A stretch of 64,000 nucleotides of DNA. It comes from Coix lacryma-jobi var. lacryma-jobi. Lineage: Eukaryota > Streptophyta > Magnoliopsida > Poales > Poaceae. The notes beneath the pieces are model-generated. The model was given only the letters and a program-made list of their open reading frames with translations. It had not been told where the DNA came from and searched no databases. Positions within the stretch are counted from its first letter, which is position 1. The number at the start of each line of letters is the position of its first letter. The stretch spans positions 91,204,649 through 91,268,648 of the forward strand of contig CM019830.1 of the NCBI GenBank assembly GCA_009763385.1, read 5' to 3'. Below are positions 10,712-23,334 of the stretch, piece after piece. A program made the position numbers and the translations under genes.

Positions 10712-13100
10712 ATGAATGCATTGACTAACAATAAAACCACAAAGGAAGGGTTTGAAGGCAAGCCTCATTCAAGTGCCCAAAAGACAAGCAAAAACAAACA
10801 CAAGGCCACTTGAGATGAGGAAGGATCATGAAAACTCCAAATGAAAGCTCTCAGTCCCGAAAGAAAATGGGAAAAGTGAGCAAAGCCTTCACACAACCGA
10901 AAAGGCACTCGAAAACCATTCTCAAATAAATTGTCAAACAATCATCACAAAAGAAACCAAGGTACTTATCCACTTAGGTTTCGAATGTACTTATCCACTT
11001 GGGAGGTTAACCACTTGGGTTTCGAAATTTCCCCCCTTGATGATTGAATTGACAAAGACTAAACACAAAGAGATGGTTTGAGATACCAAAACAAAAAACT
11101 TGGTCCCCAAAGATATGGGCAACGGCTCAAGGCAACCAAGGAAAGGATCGGAGCAACAACTCATAAAAGAGCAAAACTCGATCACACAGAGCGAAAGACT
11201 TGGTTCCCAAAGACATGGGCAACGGCTCGACGCAACCAAGTTCAAAATGAGCTAGCCCTCAAGAAAAGGCAGAAAATGGCTCAACACCACTGGCTCAAGG
11301 CTCGATACCAATTAAGGCTGAATCAACGCATAAGAATGCAAAACTGCTAGTTCCTCAAGATAGAGGCACAGAGGCTCAACACAACTAGCAAAAGACTCGA
11401 TACCAATCACAAGCAGCCAAAAATTGGTGAAAACAGCTAGTTCCTCAAGACAGAGGCACATAGGCTCGACGCAACTAGCTGAAGGCTCCATACCAATCGA
11501 AAATACCAAGCAAAAACTGTTGGTCTCTCAAGAGAGAGGAAACAATGGCCCAACATGACTAGCAGGCTCGATACCGATTGAGAAAAACACAAAGAGAAGC
11601 TTAACACTAAATGGAGCAGAAACACTCAAAGCACGCGGAGAAGAAGCAAGACAAAAACGACTCCTCCTGAAGGCAAGCCTACACACAAAGGCTATGCACC
11701 AAAGCTCACTATGAAGGATACCAATTGAAACACATAAAAGAGCTATACCAATTGAAGAAGAACATAAAAGAGCTAAACACCCCTTAGCTCAAAGCTCTCC
11801 CCAAAATGCATGACTCTCCCATTTTGAGCCAACACTCAAGCTCCCCCTTGCAAACAGCTTCTCCCCCTTGACAAAAGGGAACATGCTGAGGGGTTTTGAC
11901 ATTTCTCCACAAGGTTGACACAAACACAAGACACGTCATCAACCAAAAGCATATGGGGATAACCACAAGGTGTATCGGAGCTGGGGGTATGTACACTAAG
12001 CTAAAAAATGCATGATATGCACAATGCAACAGCTTCTAGTGTATAACAATCAGAATGAAAAGATGCTCAAAAGGGTGCTGTCCTAAAAGTGTAGCAACCA
12101 ATACAAATGTTAGCAAAGGCTCAAACTGATCAAATGAATATGAAATATGAACAATTAAGCATATGAGCAGTTTTAAGCCATTTAAAAAGGAGTTCACCAC
12201 AAAAATAGCGCTAAGCGTGAAAAGCAGGAAATCAAACAAGTGCTAACTCAAGATACAAGGTGCACTAGCCCCCTAGCAAAGTTCAATCATCATGCCATTA
12301 GAATGAAAAAATCGACTTGTGTCATTATCAAAATTTTATCAGAATTTGCAGCGGTATTAACACAAGTTCAAATTAAAAGCATGTGATTGCGAGAGGTTGA
12401 AAGCATGGTCATTGCCTAACTTTTCAACCGGGCTAAGCCTATGCAAGAAAAGCAATCAGAAGCTTAAAGCACCAGTTTCGGTCTTACACTACACGGCTCA
12501 AGTTTAACTCAATTGTGTAATGAGAAATAGTCTCGATACCGTGAGGTGCTGACACATGCAATCCCATCTCGATCTTTTCATTTCACTTAGACTTGGATCA
12601 AATTTTAAGCACAAGGTAAATATGAACAATCCAAGCAAGTGAATGACTTAGTGCAAGAGACATAGCAACCTAATATACAAAAGATAGCACAAGTGATCTC
12701 AACACATCCTACCCATGCTAGTTGCCACTCTCAATGGTGAACAAATTAAAGGTTTCACAGTTGATTAATCAAGTTCACCTTGCAAAAATAGCTTAGCTCA
12801 TAACATGCATCAAGTGATCAAAAAGAGCCTAGGCTACAAGCATCATCATGAATAAACAGGGCATACCAAAAGAGCATAATCTCATTCTCATTGTTCTAAA
12901 CATGAAGCTCTAAAATGCACTAGAATACATGATGAAATACATGCAAAAGCTAGTCTATTAAAGACAAAGAAAAACTAGCCTAAAAAGAAAAACCCAAAAC
13001 AAAAGGGTATCGGAGAAGTCCAACTAAGATACAATAAGCAAAATGCTTCCCCAACTAAAAGGGAAACACACACCAAACTCGCAAATAAAGAGCCAAGAAA
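10712..13100 (-). other. Long 3' non-coding region of copia element
   Basis: There is no credible ORF here. The region matches the plus-strand copy at about 49116-51560 and, more distantly, 59229-60475, so it belongs to the SIRE-type 3' region between the pol end and the 3' LTR. It holds several polypurine tracts and the hairpin array at 11095-11565. Confidence 0.75.
11095..11565 (-). repeat. Array of bulged hairpins with covarying stems (3' region)
   Basis: Six degenerate units lie at about 11099-11140, 11198-11242, 11249-11296, 11345-11390, 11435-11480 and 11517-11560. On the plus strand each has an outer stem (CTTGGT or CTAGTT with its complement), an inner stem (CCCA/TGGG or CCTC/GAGG) and a near-constant AAGACA/AAGATA loop. 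An asymmetric strand (GGCTCGACG type) lies between the stems. Words like GGCTCGATACCAAT, resembling the tRNA-iMet primer-binding site read in reverse, follow several units. The plus-strand relative carries the same array at 50661-51073. Function is unknown. Confidence 0.7.
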
Positions 13101-13427
13101 TGCTCAAGCGATGGCCTGCAAAATCCACATCGAAAAGACCACACAGCAACAAGAGGTCAAGGAAGAAGAGTACCAAAACCCATACTCAGAAGTGTGTCGG
13201 AGGTACCTCATGAAGCGCATGACTGCCTGCTGGTGTGATACCCGAGGGGACGCCTGAATCTACTGAACTCCGGGGCGCCTGCCTCGCCGAAGTCGTCTCC
13301 CCCTCGCCTGATGCTGTCGCTCCCACAGGTGCAGCTAGTGCTCGCTGGAGAGCTGCTCGAACGGAACCCCAAGTCGTGGCAGAAGTTGGATCGGGTCTGT
13401 GAGCCGAAATGCTCTCTCCAGGCTCCT
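13100..13427 (-). pseudogene. Pol remnant: integrase-RT linker joined to RNase H tail
   Basis: Read on the minus strand, 13427 to about 13235 is open for some 65 codons and resembles the linker between integrase and RT in the autonomous element (residues about 219-263 of the frame starting at 56799; shared features are the TWGS motif and the TSAR.APR segment). It then passes into sequence matching the RNase H region just before and after the RQAVKR...MRYL motif. IN, RT and most of RNase H are absent. The same junction occurs at 48751-49115. The remnant is cut by the target site of the 13433-22527 insertion. Confidence 0.7.
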
Positions 13428-13432
13428 GTTCT
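13428..13432. repeat. Target site duplication GTTCT of the 13433-22527 element
   Basis: GTTCT at 13428-13432 recurs at 22528-22532, immediately outside both LTRs. It confirms one intact integration event into the copia 3' region. Confidence 0.92.
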
Positions 13433-16400
13433 TGTGGCAGAACCGCCTAAGTTAAGTGGCCCACATGCACCCATCATTGTCTCAAAGACCTTTGATCGAC
13501 ATGCATGAGTTCCAAATGACTTAAGGGATCTGTCGGGTGTCCTCGGGAAACCCGAATCATCCACGTTTATCTTTCTTCTAGGATATTCCTTTGTCCAGCA
13601 TCACAGTATTACAACAATTTTATAGATACGAGAAATATCAGAGTAAAGCGGAAAGATTATACAAAATATATCGAAACTTAAGTCTTTAGTTTACAAACCA
13701 AAGTTACTTAATATTACATAAGAGTTCGGAACTTTATATTATACATAAACCATCACTGAAACACTTGCCCAAGGTTACTCATCAACATCATCATCACTCT
13801 CCTCCACGAGAGTAAAGAAACACTGGCCATCAAAGGGATGGTCAACTGGCTCACCTGCAACAAGGGTCAACAAACCCTGAGTACAAAAGTACTCAACAAG
13901 ACTTAACCGACTAGAAAAGAGGAGAAGACTCAGGTATGCTGGCTAAAGGGATTCAAGGTAAGGCTTTAGCAAGACAAAGCTTTCTTTTGCATAAAAGCTT
14001 ACTAGAGTAACTCCTATATTCAAAATTTTATTCAAGATTCATATTCAAGATTTCCTAAGGATTTTTCAAACATTTAAAACATAACTCTGATTAAAATCCT
14101 TTTCTCACGATTCATTCTTTACTACGGTGCAGGTCAGTGGATTGAGGCTCCATATCCGAGGAAACACGGCGATTCGAATCGATTATACCCAGCTGGGGAT
14201 TCAGTACCACACGATATATGTAGAACTTAATCTTGCATATATCAACCCTTACTATAGATCCTCCTATACAAGAACGGGTCCAGCGTCACCGAGAGTACAG
14301 TACACCTCGAACCCGACTATCTCATAGCCCCGAGGGTACACGCTACTCTCGCCATCTCTCCACTCCCAGTACGCGGTTATCCGTTCTCAGTATTGGAATA
14401 GCTATAGACCAGGCTTACCATTGTATGTGGGCTGTACTCAAAAGTCTCAATCTAGCAGGCCAACAACGGTAAGGTCCTATGTAAAATAGCGTTACATCAA
14501 GACTCCTCTCTTGATGTAAGCTACCATAGAGATTATACCAACATCAAAAATATAACCACATTGTTGGGAAGTGCGAGAAAGCAAGTCTAAGCATTTCTAC
14601 TGTTTGTGTAAAACAGGTATCAGGGTTTGGTATAACCAACAAGGTAAAACATGCATCAACAGGTTTAAAACATTTATTTGATAAACAGCTAATGCATCAG
14701 GTTATAAAGAAAAGTGTAATTGCGAAATCCAAGGGATTGGTTTAAATGCACGGGGCTTGCCTTGAGAAACAGCGATGTCCGGCAACTCAGACGAGACGGG
14801 AAGATCTACACCCTCAGAAGAAATCCACTGAGAAGCAGGCTCTTCCGGAACGGAGTCTACACGAATAAATGCATATGCATGATCAATGAGATGCTTTGAC
14901 ATGAACATGGTAAAGATGGAAATTTTCCAAGCTATAAACAATTACTTGAGTACAACTTTCTTCATGAAAAGGAAGGAAACTAATTTAATTAACAAACCTT
15001 TAAATCTACTAAGCATTTCTTATCATTATCATAAAGCAAGACTACATAATCAATTAATGACAAAGGATAATTAACGCATAGAAAACCTTAACCAGGGAGC
15101 ATTTCATGCTAGGTTCCCATTGGTTGTCAAACAAATCCACAATCACAAAAACATAAATGACTATTCTTTTCTATTTATTTTTATAAGCCTTTAAATAGCT
15201 TTTACTTATAAAACAATTATATTAATTCAAACAGAGATGAAATTAAACATAAAGGTAGATATGACCAAAATAAACTTGCATTTCAAATTTCATGATTTTT
15301 GGACAAACACAGAAAATTACATAAATCATCAAAGTTGCATTTATAATTAAATCATGGATTTAATGATCATAGCAAATGTACTCTAAACACAAGTTTCATA
15401 ATTTTTATATTAGCACAGACACATTAAGATCATCCATGTCAAATTTCATAATTTATAGAGCTATAGAAAAATTGTAGCAAAAGTAACAAAATAGGCTACT
15501 GCTCAAACATAAAGAGAAAGAAAAAAAAACACAACTCTGACCCAAACTAGGCTTGCGGCCCAACGCGGTCCGACACGCGCGAAAACCGGCCCAGCCTGTT
15601 CCCGCCCGCGCGCGCTGCAAGCTTTGCAGAAAAGCCCTTCGGCTTTGAGGAAACTAACCCGCAGTCCAGCGCTCTATTCACATGAGTCTAAGACTTTACA
15701 ACTAACACCCTGGACTTTTTCATCTTCACAACAGCGAGGTCCCCGACACCAGCCCGAACGGACGGCGGCGCACAGAGCGGCGGCGCTCTTTCCGGCCAAC
15801 TCCGGCGGTAGAGACCTAACGGATGCGAGCATCACCACCGCTATGGCACCCGCGACCGATAGAGCCTCTAACCCTAAACGCTACTGCCCCGACGAGGTCT
15901 GGCCACGCACGGCGGCGAACCGAACCGTGGCGGAGCTGTTCCGGCGAACTCAGGCCGGTAACAGTAGAACGGAGGGGCTAGGAAGATCCAGTAGCTCACC
16001 CTGAAGACGATGGTGCGGATGGTTTGGGTGGAGCAAGCTCGGAAGATAGACGACCACGGTGCAGCGACGATTGGCGGAGAACTCTGATGAAGATGGCGCT
16101 GTTCCGGCGAGACCTGGGCATTAGACATGGAACCATCGAGCCGATGAGTTCACAGGGATCACGGTGAAGCCATAACACAAGAGAAAGTGGTCGAACAGAT
16201 GCTCGATTGAGCTGACCACTGCAGACCCGAGCTCGGCGGCGATTCCAGGACCGGCGGAGGGGATTCCGGCGAGTGCGAGCTCTCTGAGGTGTTAGAGATG
16301 GAGAGGTAAAGTCCAGGAGATGCGCAGGGTAACAAGGTACTTATAGGTGCGGTGAATTGGGATGAGATCAAGCAGAGACGGTCAATTTTGGATTGGGATC

Positions 16401-17302
16401 AAGATGATGCCCGTCGGTGCACCGGTGGCAAACGGCGACGGCGAGCACAGGAGAAGATGCCACGACGCGAGAGAGCTGGCCAGCAGGTGCGCAACCTCGC
16501 CACGGTCACGGTCGTGTGCGGTTTCGGGAGAGATCGGCGTCCACGCGCGCGCTCGGGTGATCAACAGATCACCCCCTCCCTGCCGCCATGAACAGGGACA
16601 AGAACATATCCTTTCCCTTTCCCTTTCTACCCTTCTCCAATTTAAAATTACTTTGAAATTTTGAATAGAAGTTGAAAATATTCCAAAATATCAAATGCTC
16701 AGAATTTCAAACTGAACATCTTTTATTTTTGCAACACCCCCAAATTTGATATGCATTTTGAATTTGAGGTAGATTTGCAAAAGGGAACAAAAAGGGCAAA
16801 ATAGAATTTTCACAATTACTTTTGATTTTGCATGAACACATGAGAAACTTTACACATCAAAGTTGTTCCTTGACAGAAATAGAGCAACTTTGCTTTTTAA
16901 AACATACCCAAATTCTTTTTAGATTTTAATCTATAGAAAAGAGAACAAAATAGGATTTTGGAATTATTTAAACTATTTAAATGAATTTTAAACCAAAACT
17001 GAATTATATCTCATTAATGACTTGAATCAAGGTCCAAATACATCTTTGAGACATAAAATCAAAGTTTGATCCAAAATTCAATACTATATAAGAAATTACC
17101 TTAATACCCTTATACACAAACAAACACTAACCACTATCAAGAAAGCATAAACTAGAGATCAACTTAAACACTCTTTAACTAAGCATATCATCAAATGATA
17201 AAATTGTTTTAGTGAATGCAATACGAGGTTATCATTTAAATGAAATGCCAATGCATATGATGACATGTCAGGTTTTAGTTTGCTTAACACCGGAGTGTTA
17301 CA
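13433..17302 (-). repeat. 3' LTR of deleted Tekay-type element
   Basis: On the plus strand it starts TGTGGCAGAACC and ends GGAGTGTTACA. It contains a TATA box on the minus strand (16338-16346), the conserved hairpin (13878-13895) and the micro-ORF (13775-13855). It is nearly identical to 18643-22527. Open frames at 15624-16664 lie in the GC-rich promoter zone and have no protein-family signature. Confidence 0.93.
13775..13855 (-). CDS. LTR micro-ORF, counterpart of 3560-3631
   Basis: The frame reads from GEPVDHPFDGQC to an acidic end DDDVDE and stops with TAA. It aligns codon by codon with the plus-strand LTR micro-ORF, with mostly synonymous differences. The frame stays open further upstream and has no obvious ATG here, so it may be part of a longer or spliced frame. 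The second LTR carries the same copy at 18979-19059. Confidence 0.4.
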   Translation of the reverse strand, partial: GEPVDHPFDGQCFFTLVEESDDDVDE

Positions 17303-17316
17303 GCTCCTTCCCCCTT
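17303..17316 (-). other. Polypurine tract of deleted Tekay-type element
   Basis: The minus strand reads AAGGGGGAAGGAGC directly before the 3' LTR start TGTAACACTCC. This is the plus-strand priming site. Confidence 0.85.
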
Positions 17317-17439
17317 AAAGAAATCTCGTCCCGAGATTTAGCCTGAAGGCTAACTAATGGAAAAGAAATGTGTCAAGCACTTTTATATTAACTATTATAT
17401 AGAGCAGGGGATAAGTTATCATACTGTGACTTACAAAAA

Positions 17440-18029
17440 CTAGACAGAAGATAGAAACTCAGGAAAACTATCTAAGAGAAACTCTTCTGACTCCCACGTG
17501 GCTTCATCTTCTGTATGCTGACTCCATTGAACCTTGTAAAACCTAACAGTCTTTCTTCGAGTGACTCGATCTTTCTGGTCAAGAACCTTGACAGGATACT
17601 CTGTGTATGTCAAATCAGGTTCTAACTCAATTTCTTCCATATGAATGACATGATCAGGCACTTGAAGACATTTCTTTAAGTGAGAAACGTGGAACACATT
17701 GTGAACTGCTGACAAAAGTGATGGCAAATCAAGACGATATGCCACTTTTCCACATCTTCCAAGAATCTGATATGGACCTATATATCGAGGTGCTAACTTT
17801 CCTTTGATTCCAAAACGAGTGACTCCTTTCATTGGTGATACTTTAAGATAGACAAAATCTCCAACCTTAAAAGTAAGAGACCGACGTCTCTTATCAGCAT
17901 AACTCTTTTGCCTGGATTGTGCTTTCTTCATGTTATCTTGAATTAACTTGACTTTTTCTTCAGATTCTTTGACTAAGTCAACTCCAAACAAACTATGCTC
18001 TCCAGGTTCCGACCAATTCAAAGGTGTTC
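17440..18029 (-). pseudogene. Integrase C-terminus with chromodomain
   Basis: An open frame of about 195 codons ends in a TGA or TAG-type stop near 17440. It begins inside the integrase core (GRRC.TP motif), passes through a GPY/F module (YIGPYQI) and the FHVSHLKKC motif, and finishes in a chromodomain of roughly 55 residues with aromatic positions in YKVQW and ATWE. In chromoviruses this domain guides insertion, in several cases by binding methylated histone H3 tails. The catalytic triad is missing because of the internal deletion. The frame itself shows no internal stop, which fits the young age of the element. Confidence 0.88.
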
Positions 18030-18157
18030 TACACCTTCTTCATAAGTACCTCGGGTTGGTTACTTCCTACACTTTCATCTTCTCTTGGGGCAAGAACATG
18101 CCGAGGAACACCACGTGGTCCGGTACACTTGCGTGCAGTCTGCTTGTTACGGGCCAT
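18029..18157 (-). pseudogene. Start of leader ORF with histone H3-like N-terminus, truncated
   Basis: From ATG at 18157 the protein begins MARNKQTARKCTG. The mature H3 tail begins ARTKQTARKSTG, so 10 of the first 12 residues agree, including Lys4 and Lys9. The frame continues for about 37 codons and then meets the internal deletion junction, where it reads into the integrase gene out of frame and stops at 18029-18031. It is the same ORF position as 28912-29926 in the larger gypsy element, before gag. The protein function is unknown. Confidence 0.7.
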
Positions 18158-18642
18158 CAGCTAAAATATATTTTGAATTTTAGAACTATATAAGTTCCAG
18201 GATTAAGAAACAGAGTTTTTTTAAAATTAAACAACATACTAACTCTACTCCTACTTAGATAAACCTTTTAAGAGGGAAAGTTAATTACAGGTTAATAATC
18301 ATGATGCATGAACGAACTTACGAACAAAACATTAAACAAACAATTAATCACATAAACTAGCCACTCAACATATAAGTGGATAAACTTTCCTTTTATAAAT
18401 AGGGCAATATAATAAACATTGTTCCTTAGAGTATACATATCACCTTAGCTATGCTAAGAACATATTCCTTTGAATTAAAAATTAGGTCTAAAGAAAGAAT
18501 TAAGACATGTCAGAAGCATAAGAAAAGTCTAGAAGCAACTTGGACTCAAATTACTTCAAAATTTAGTTTAACTCAAAACTTTTGAAGTTTTCAAAAATGA
18601 ATACTGTTATACTTTCTAAAGGAATAAGCTCTGATACCAGTC
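18158..18642 (-). other. Leader with tRNA-iMet primer-binding site
   Basis: At 18628-18639 the minus strand reads TGGTATCAGAGC, complementary to the 3' end of initiator methionine tRNA, three bases inside the 5' LTR. The remainder to 18158 is an AT-rich leader without ORFs. A TTTTAG just before the H3-like ATG could act as a splice acceptor. Confidence 0.85.
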
Positions 18643-21600
18643 TGTGGCAGAACCGCCTAAGTTAAGTGGCCCACATGCACCCATCATTGTCTCAAAGACC
18701 TTTGATCGACATGCATGTGAAAATGACTTAAGGATCTGTCTGGGAAGGGATCTGTCCGGGTGTCCTTAATCCCGAATTCTTCCAGGATATTCCTTTGTCC
18801 AGCATCACAGTATTACAACAATTTTATAGATACGAGAAATATCAGAGTAAAGCGGAAAGATTATACAAAATATATCGAAACTTAAGTCTTTAGTTTACAA
18901 ACCAAAGTTACTTAATATTACATAAGAGTTCGGAACTTTATATTATACATAAACCATCACTGAAACACTTGCCCAAGGTTACTCATCAACATCATCATCA
19001 CTCTCCTCCACGAGAGTAAAGAAACACTGGCCATCAAAGGGATGGTCAACTGGCTCACCTGCAACAAGGGTCAACAAACCCTGAGTACAAAAGTACTCAA
19101 CAAGACTTAACCGACTAGAAAAAGAGGAGAAGACTCAGGTATGCTAGCTAAAGGGATTCAAGGTAAGGCTTTAGCAAGACAAAGCTTTTTCTTTTGCATA
19201 AAAGCTTACTAGAGTAACTCCTATATTCAAAATTTTATTCAAGATTCATATTCAAGATTTCCTAAGGATTTTTCAAACATTTAAAACATAACTCTGATTA
19301 AAATCCTTTTCTCACGATTCATTCTTTACTACGGTGCAGGTCAGTGGATTGAGGCTCCATATCCGGAAACACGGCGATTCGAATCGATTATACCCAGCTG
19401 GGGATTCAGTACCACACGATATATGTAGAACTTAATCTTGCATATATCAACCCTTACTATAGATCCTCCTATACAAGAACGGGTCCAGCGTCACCCGAGA
19501 GTACAGTACACCTTGAACCCGACTATCTCATAGCCCCGAGGGTACACGCTACTCTCGCCATCTCTCCACTCCCAGTACGCGGTTATCCGTTCTCAGTATT
19601 GGAATAGCTATAGACCAGGCTTACCATTGTATGTTGGCTGTACTCAAAAGTCTCAATCTAGCAGGCCAACAACGGTAAGGTCCTATGTAAAATAGCGTTA
19701 CATCAAGACTCCTCTCTTGATGTAAGCTACCATAGAGATTATACCAACATCAAAAATATAAACCACATTGTTGGGAAGTGCGAGAAAGCAAGTCTAAGCA
19801 TTTCTACTGTTTGTGTAAAACAGGTATCAGGGTTGGTATAACCAACAAGGTAAAACATGCATCAACAGGTTTAAAACATTTATTTGATAAACAGCTAATG
19901 CATCAGGTTATAAAGAAAAGTGTAATTGCGAAATCCAAGGGATTGGTTTAAATGCACGGGGCTTGCCTTGAGAAACAGCGAAGTCCGGCAACTCAGACGA
20001 GACGGGAAGATCTACACCCTCAGAAGAAATCCACTGAGAAGCAGGCTCTTCCGGAACGGAGTCTACACGAATAAATGCATATGCATGATCAATGAGATGC
20101 TTTGACATGAACATGGTAAAGATGGAAATTTTCCAAGCTATAAACAATTACTTGAGTACAACTTTCCTTCATGAAAAGGAAGGAAACTAATTTAATTAAC
20201 AAACCTTTAAATCTACTAAGCATTTCTTATCATTATCATAAAGCAAGACTACATAATCAATTAATGACAAAGGATAATTAACGCATAGAAAACCTTAACC
20301 AGGGAGCATTTCATGCTAGGTTCCCATTGGTTGTCAAACAAATCCACAATCACAAAAACATAAATGACTATTCTTTTCTATTTATTTTTATAAGCCTTTA
20401 AATAGCTTTTACTTATAAAACAATTATATTAATTCAAACAGAGATGAAATTAAACATAAAGGTAGATATGACCAAAATAAACTTGCATTTCAAATTTCAT
20501 GATTTTTGGACAAACACAGAAAATTACATAAATCATCAAAGTTGCATTTATTAATTAAATCATGGATTTAATGATCATAGCAAAAGTACTCTAAACACAA
20601 GTTTCATAATTTTTATATTAGCACAGACACATTAAGATCATCCATGTCAAATTTCATAATTTATAGAGCTATAGAAAAATTGTAGCAAAAATAACAAAAC
20701 AGGCTACTGCTCAAACATAAAGAGAAAGAAAAAAAAACACAACTCTGACCCAAACTAGGCTTGCGGCCCAACACTATGCGGCCCAACGCGGTCCGACACG
20801 CGCGAAAACCGGCCCAGCCTGTTCCCGCCCGCGCGCGCTGCAAGCTTTGCAGAAAAGCCCTTCGGCTTTGAGGAAACTAACCCGCAGTCCAGCGCTCTAT
20901 TCACATGAGTCTAAGACTTTACAACTAACACCTGGACTTTTTCATCTTCACAACAGCGAGGTCCCCGACACCAGCCCGAACGGACGGCGGCGCACAGAGC
21001 GGCGGCGCTCTTTACGCCGGCCAACTCCGGCCGGTAGAGACCTAACGGATGCGAGCATCACCACCGCTATGGCACCCGCGACCGATAGAGCCTCTAACCC
21101 TAAACGCTACTGCCCCGACGAGGTCTGGCCACGCACGGCGGCGAACCGAACCGTGGCGGAGCTGTTCCGGCGAAACTCAGGCCGGTAACAGTAGAACGGA
21201 GGGGCTAGGAAGATCCAGTAGCTCACCCTGAAGACGATGGTGCGGATGGTTTGGGTGGAGCAAGCTCGGAAGATAGACGACCACGGTGCAGCGACGATTG
21301 GCGGAGAACTCTGATGAAGATGGCGCTGTTCCGGCGAGACCTGGGCATTAGACATGGAACCATCGAGCCGATGAGTTCACAGGGATCACGGTGAAGCCAT
21401 AACACAAGAGAAAGTGGTCGAACAGATGCTCGATTGAGCTGACCACTGCAGACCCGAGCTCGGCGGCGATTCCAGGACCGGCGGAGGGGATTCCGGCGAG
21501 TGCGAGCTCTCTGAGGTGTTAGAGATGGAGAGGTAAAGTCCAGGAGATGCGCAGGGTAACAAGGTACTTATAGGTGCGGTGAATGGGATGAGATCAAGCA

Positions 21601-22527
21601 GAGACGGTCAATTTTGGATTGGGATCAAGATGATGCCCGTCGGTGCACCGGTGGCAAACGGCGACGGCGAGCACAGGAGAAGATGCCACGACGCGAGAGA
21701 GCTGGCCAGCAGGTGCGCAACCTCGCCACGGTCACGGTCGTGTGCGGTTTCGGGAGAGATCGGCGTCCACGCGCGCGCTCGGGTGATCAACAGATCACCC
21801 CCTCCCTGCCGCCATGAACAGGGACAAGAACATATCCTTTCCCTTTCCCTTTCTACCCTTCTCCAATTTAAAATTACTTTGAAATTTTGAATAGAAGTTG
21901 AAAATATTCCAAAATATCAAATGCTCAGAATTTCAAACTGAACATCTTTTATTTTGCAACACCCCCAAATTTGATATGCATTTTGAATTTGAGGTAGATT
22001 TGCAAAAGGGAACAAAAAGGGCAAAATAGAATTTTCACAATTACTTTTGATTTTGCATGAACACATGAGAAACTTTACACATCAAAGTTGTTCCTTGACA
22101 GAAATAGAGCAACTTTGCTTTTTAAAACATACCCAAATTCTTTTTAGATTTTAATCTATAGAAAAGAGAACAAAATAGGATTTTGGAATTATTTAAACTA
22201 TTTAAATGAATTTTAAACCAAAACTGAATTATATCTCATTAATGACTTGAATCAAGGTCCAAATACATCTTTGAGACATAAAATCAAAGTTTGATCCAAA
22301 ATTCAATACTATATAAGAAATTACCTTAATACCCTTATACACAAACAAACACTAACCACTATCAAGAAAGCATAAACTAGAGATCAACTTAAACACTCTT
22401 TAACTAAGCATATCATCAAATGATAAAATTGTTTTAGTGAATGCAATACCAGGTTATCATTTAAATGAAATGCCAATGCATATGATGACATGTCAGGTTT
22501 TAGTTTGCTTAACACCGGAGTGTTACA
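18643..22527 (-). repeat. 5' LTR of deleted Tekay-type element
   Basis: This is the near-identical partner of 13433-17302, with the TATA box at 21565-21573 on the minus strand. A 15-bp direct duplication of the GCGGCCCAAC-type word near 20770 and small changes near 18720-18780 distinguish it from the other LTR. Confidence 0.93.
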
Positions 22528-22532
22528 GTTCT

Positions 22533-23334
22533 CCTGCACACTCAAAGGCAGAAGAAAACACTAGGCATTGTCTCGTCTAGTGTGACCTCAAGGTCTCCAC
22601 GAAAACGGTTAGTCACATAATAAGCATAAGGTGAACTCTCAACAAGAAGAGGCCTACCTATGAATGATACCGCAAGGAGATCTGAACTCAAACTAGTCAA
22701 TACTACCATGCAACAGGATAAAGGACTGTAACAAAATGTAGCCTAAAGACACGATCAACCCAAACACAGCCTAAACCTCAACACATGCTACAATGCAATA
22801 TAATGATAGCAATAGATCCAAAAGCATGTAGCATGATAAAAGTGTGGAAAAGCTAGTGCTCAAACTAATCATATCAACACGATACATGTAGCTAACCAAA
22901 ACTAGCACCTGAAAAGTGACACCTAATGAACATCATACCTCTACAAGTAACACTCATGGAGAAGTATGGTAAAGCATGGCATAATGTTCATGAAGATCAC
23001 AAACTAGCATGAAAAGTGGAATAATCCACCAGGCTATAAACAAAGCTAGCATGACATATGATACAAAAGATAGCACATGCTAGACTGAACAAAACATGAT
23101 CCAAAAGAAAATGTACATGCAAAAACTATACAATTGAGCACATGATAGTCCATCTCATACCACAAGAAATAGAAAATGGGAGTTCAAGGCATGAGTGAGT
23201 AAGAAAAACTCACCGAGTAGCAAAGGCCTCTTTGGAGGCAAAACTAAGCGGGGTGTAGAGAACCATCAGCTCTTGATCACATCTAAAAGATCAAGCTCCA
23301 TCAGGCGCATGTTCTCCTCCCCGCGTCCTCATAT
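22533..23334 (-). other. Copia internal spacer between gag remnant and linker remnant
   Basis: This is the continuation of the minus-strand copia element right of the chromovirus insertion. It matches 47948-48750 in the plus-strand copy. I see no ORF or structure beyond short direct repeats of words such as CATGATA and AGCATGT. Confidence 0.6.

Larger units (their letters stand above)
13433..22527 (-). mobile_element. Internally deleted Tekay-type chromovirus, young insertion
   Basis: Two LTRs of 3870 and 3885 bp flank an internal region of only 1340 bp. The LTRs differ by few changes by eye; most of the length difference is a 15-bp duplication near 20770. The element keeps the primer-binding site, leader, the first codons of a histone H3-like ORF, the integrase C-terminus with chromodomain, and the polypurine tract. 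Gag, protease, RT, RNase H and the integrase core are deleted. The flanking duplication is perfect. Among the nested elements here it is the last to arrive. It could move only with proteins supplied in trans. Confidence 0.93.
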
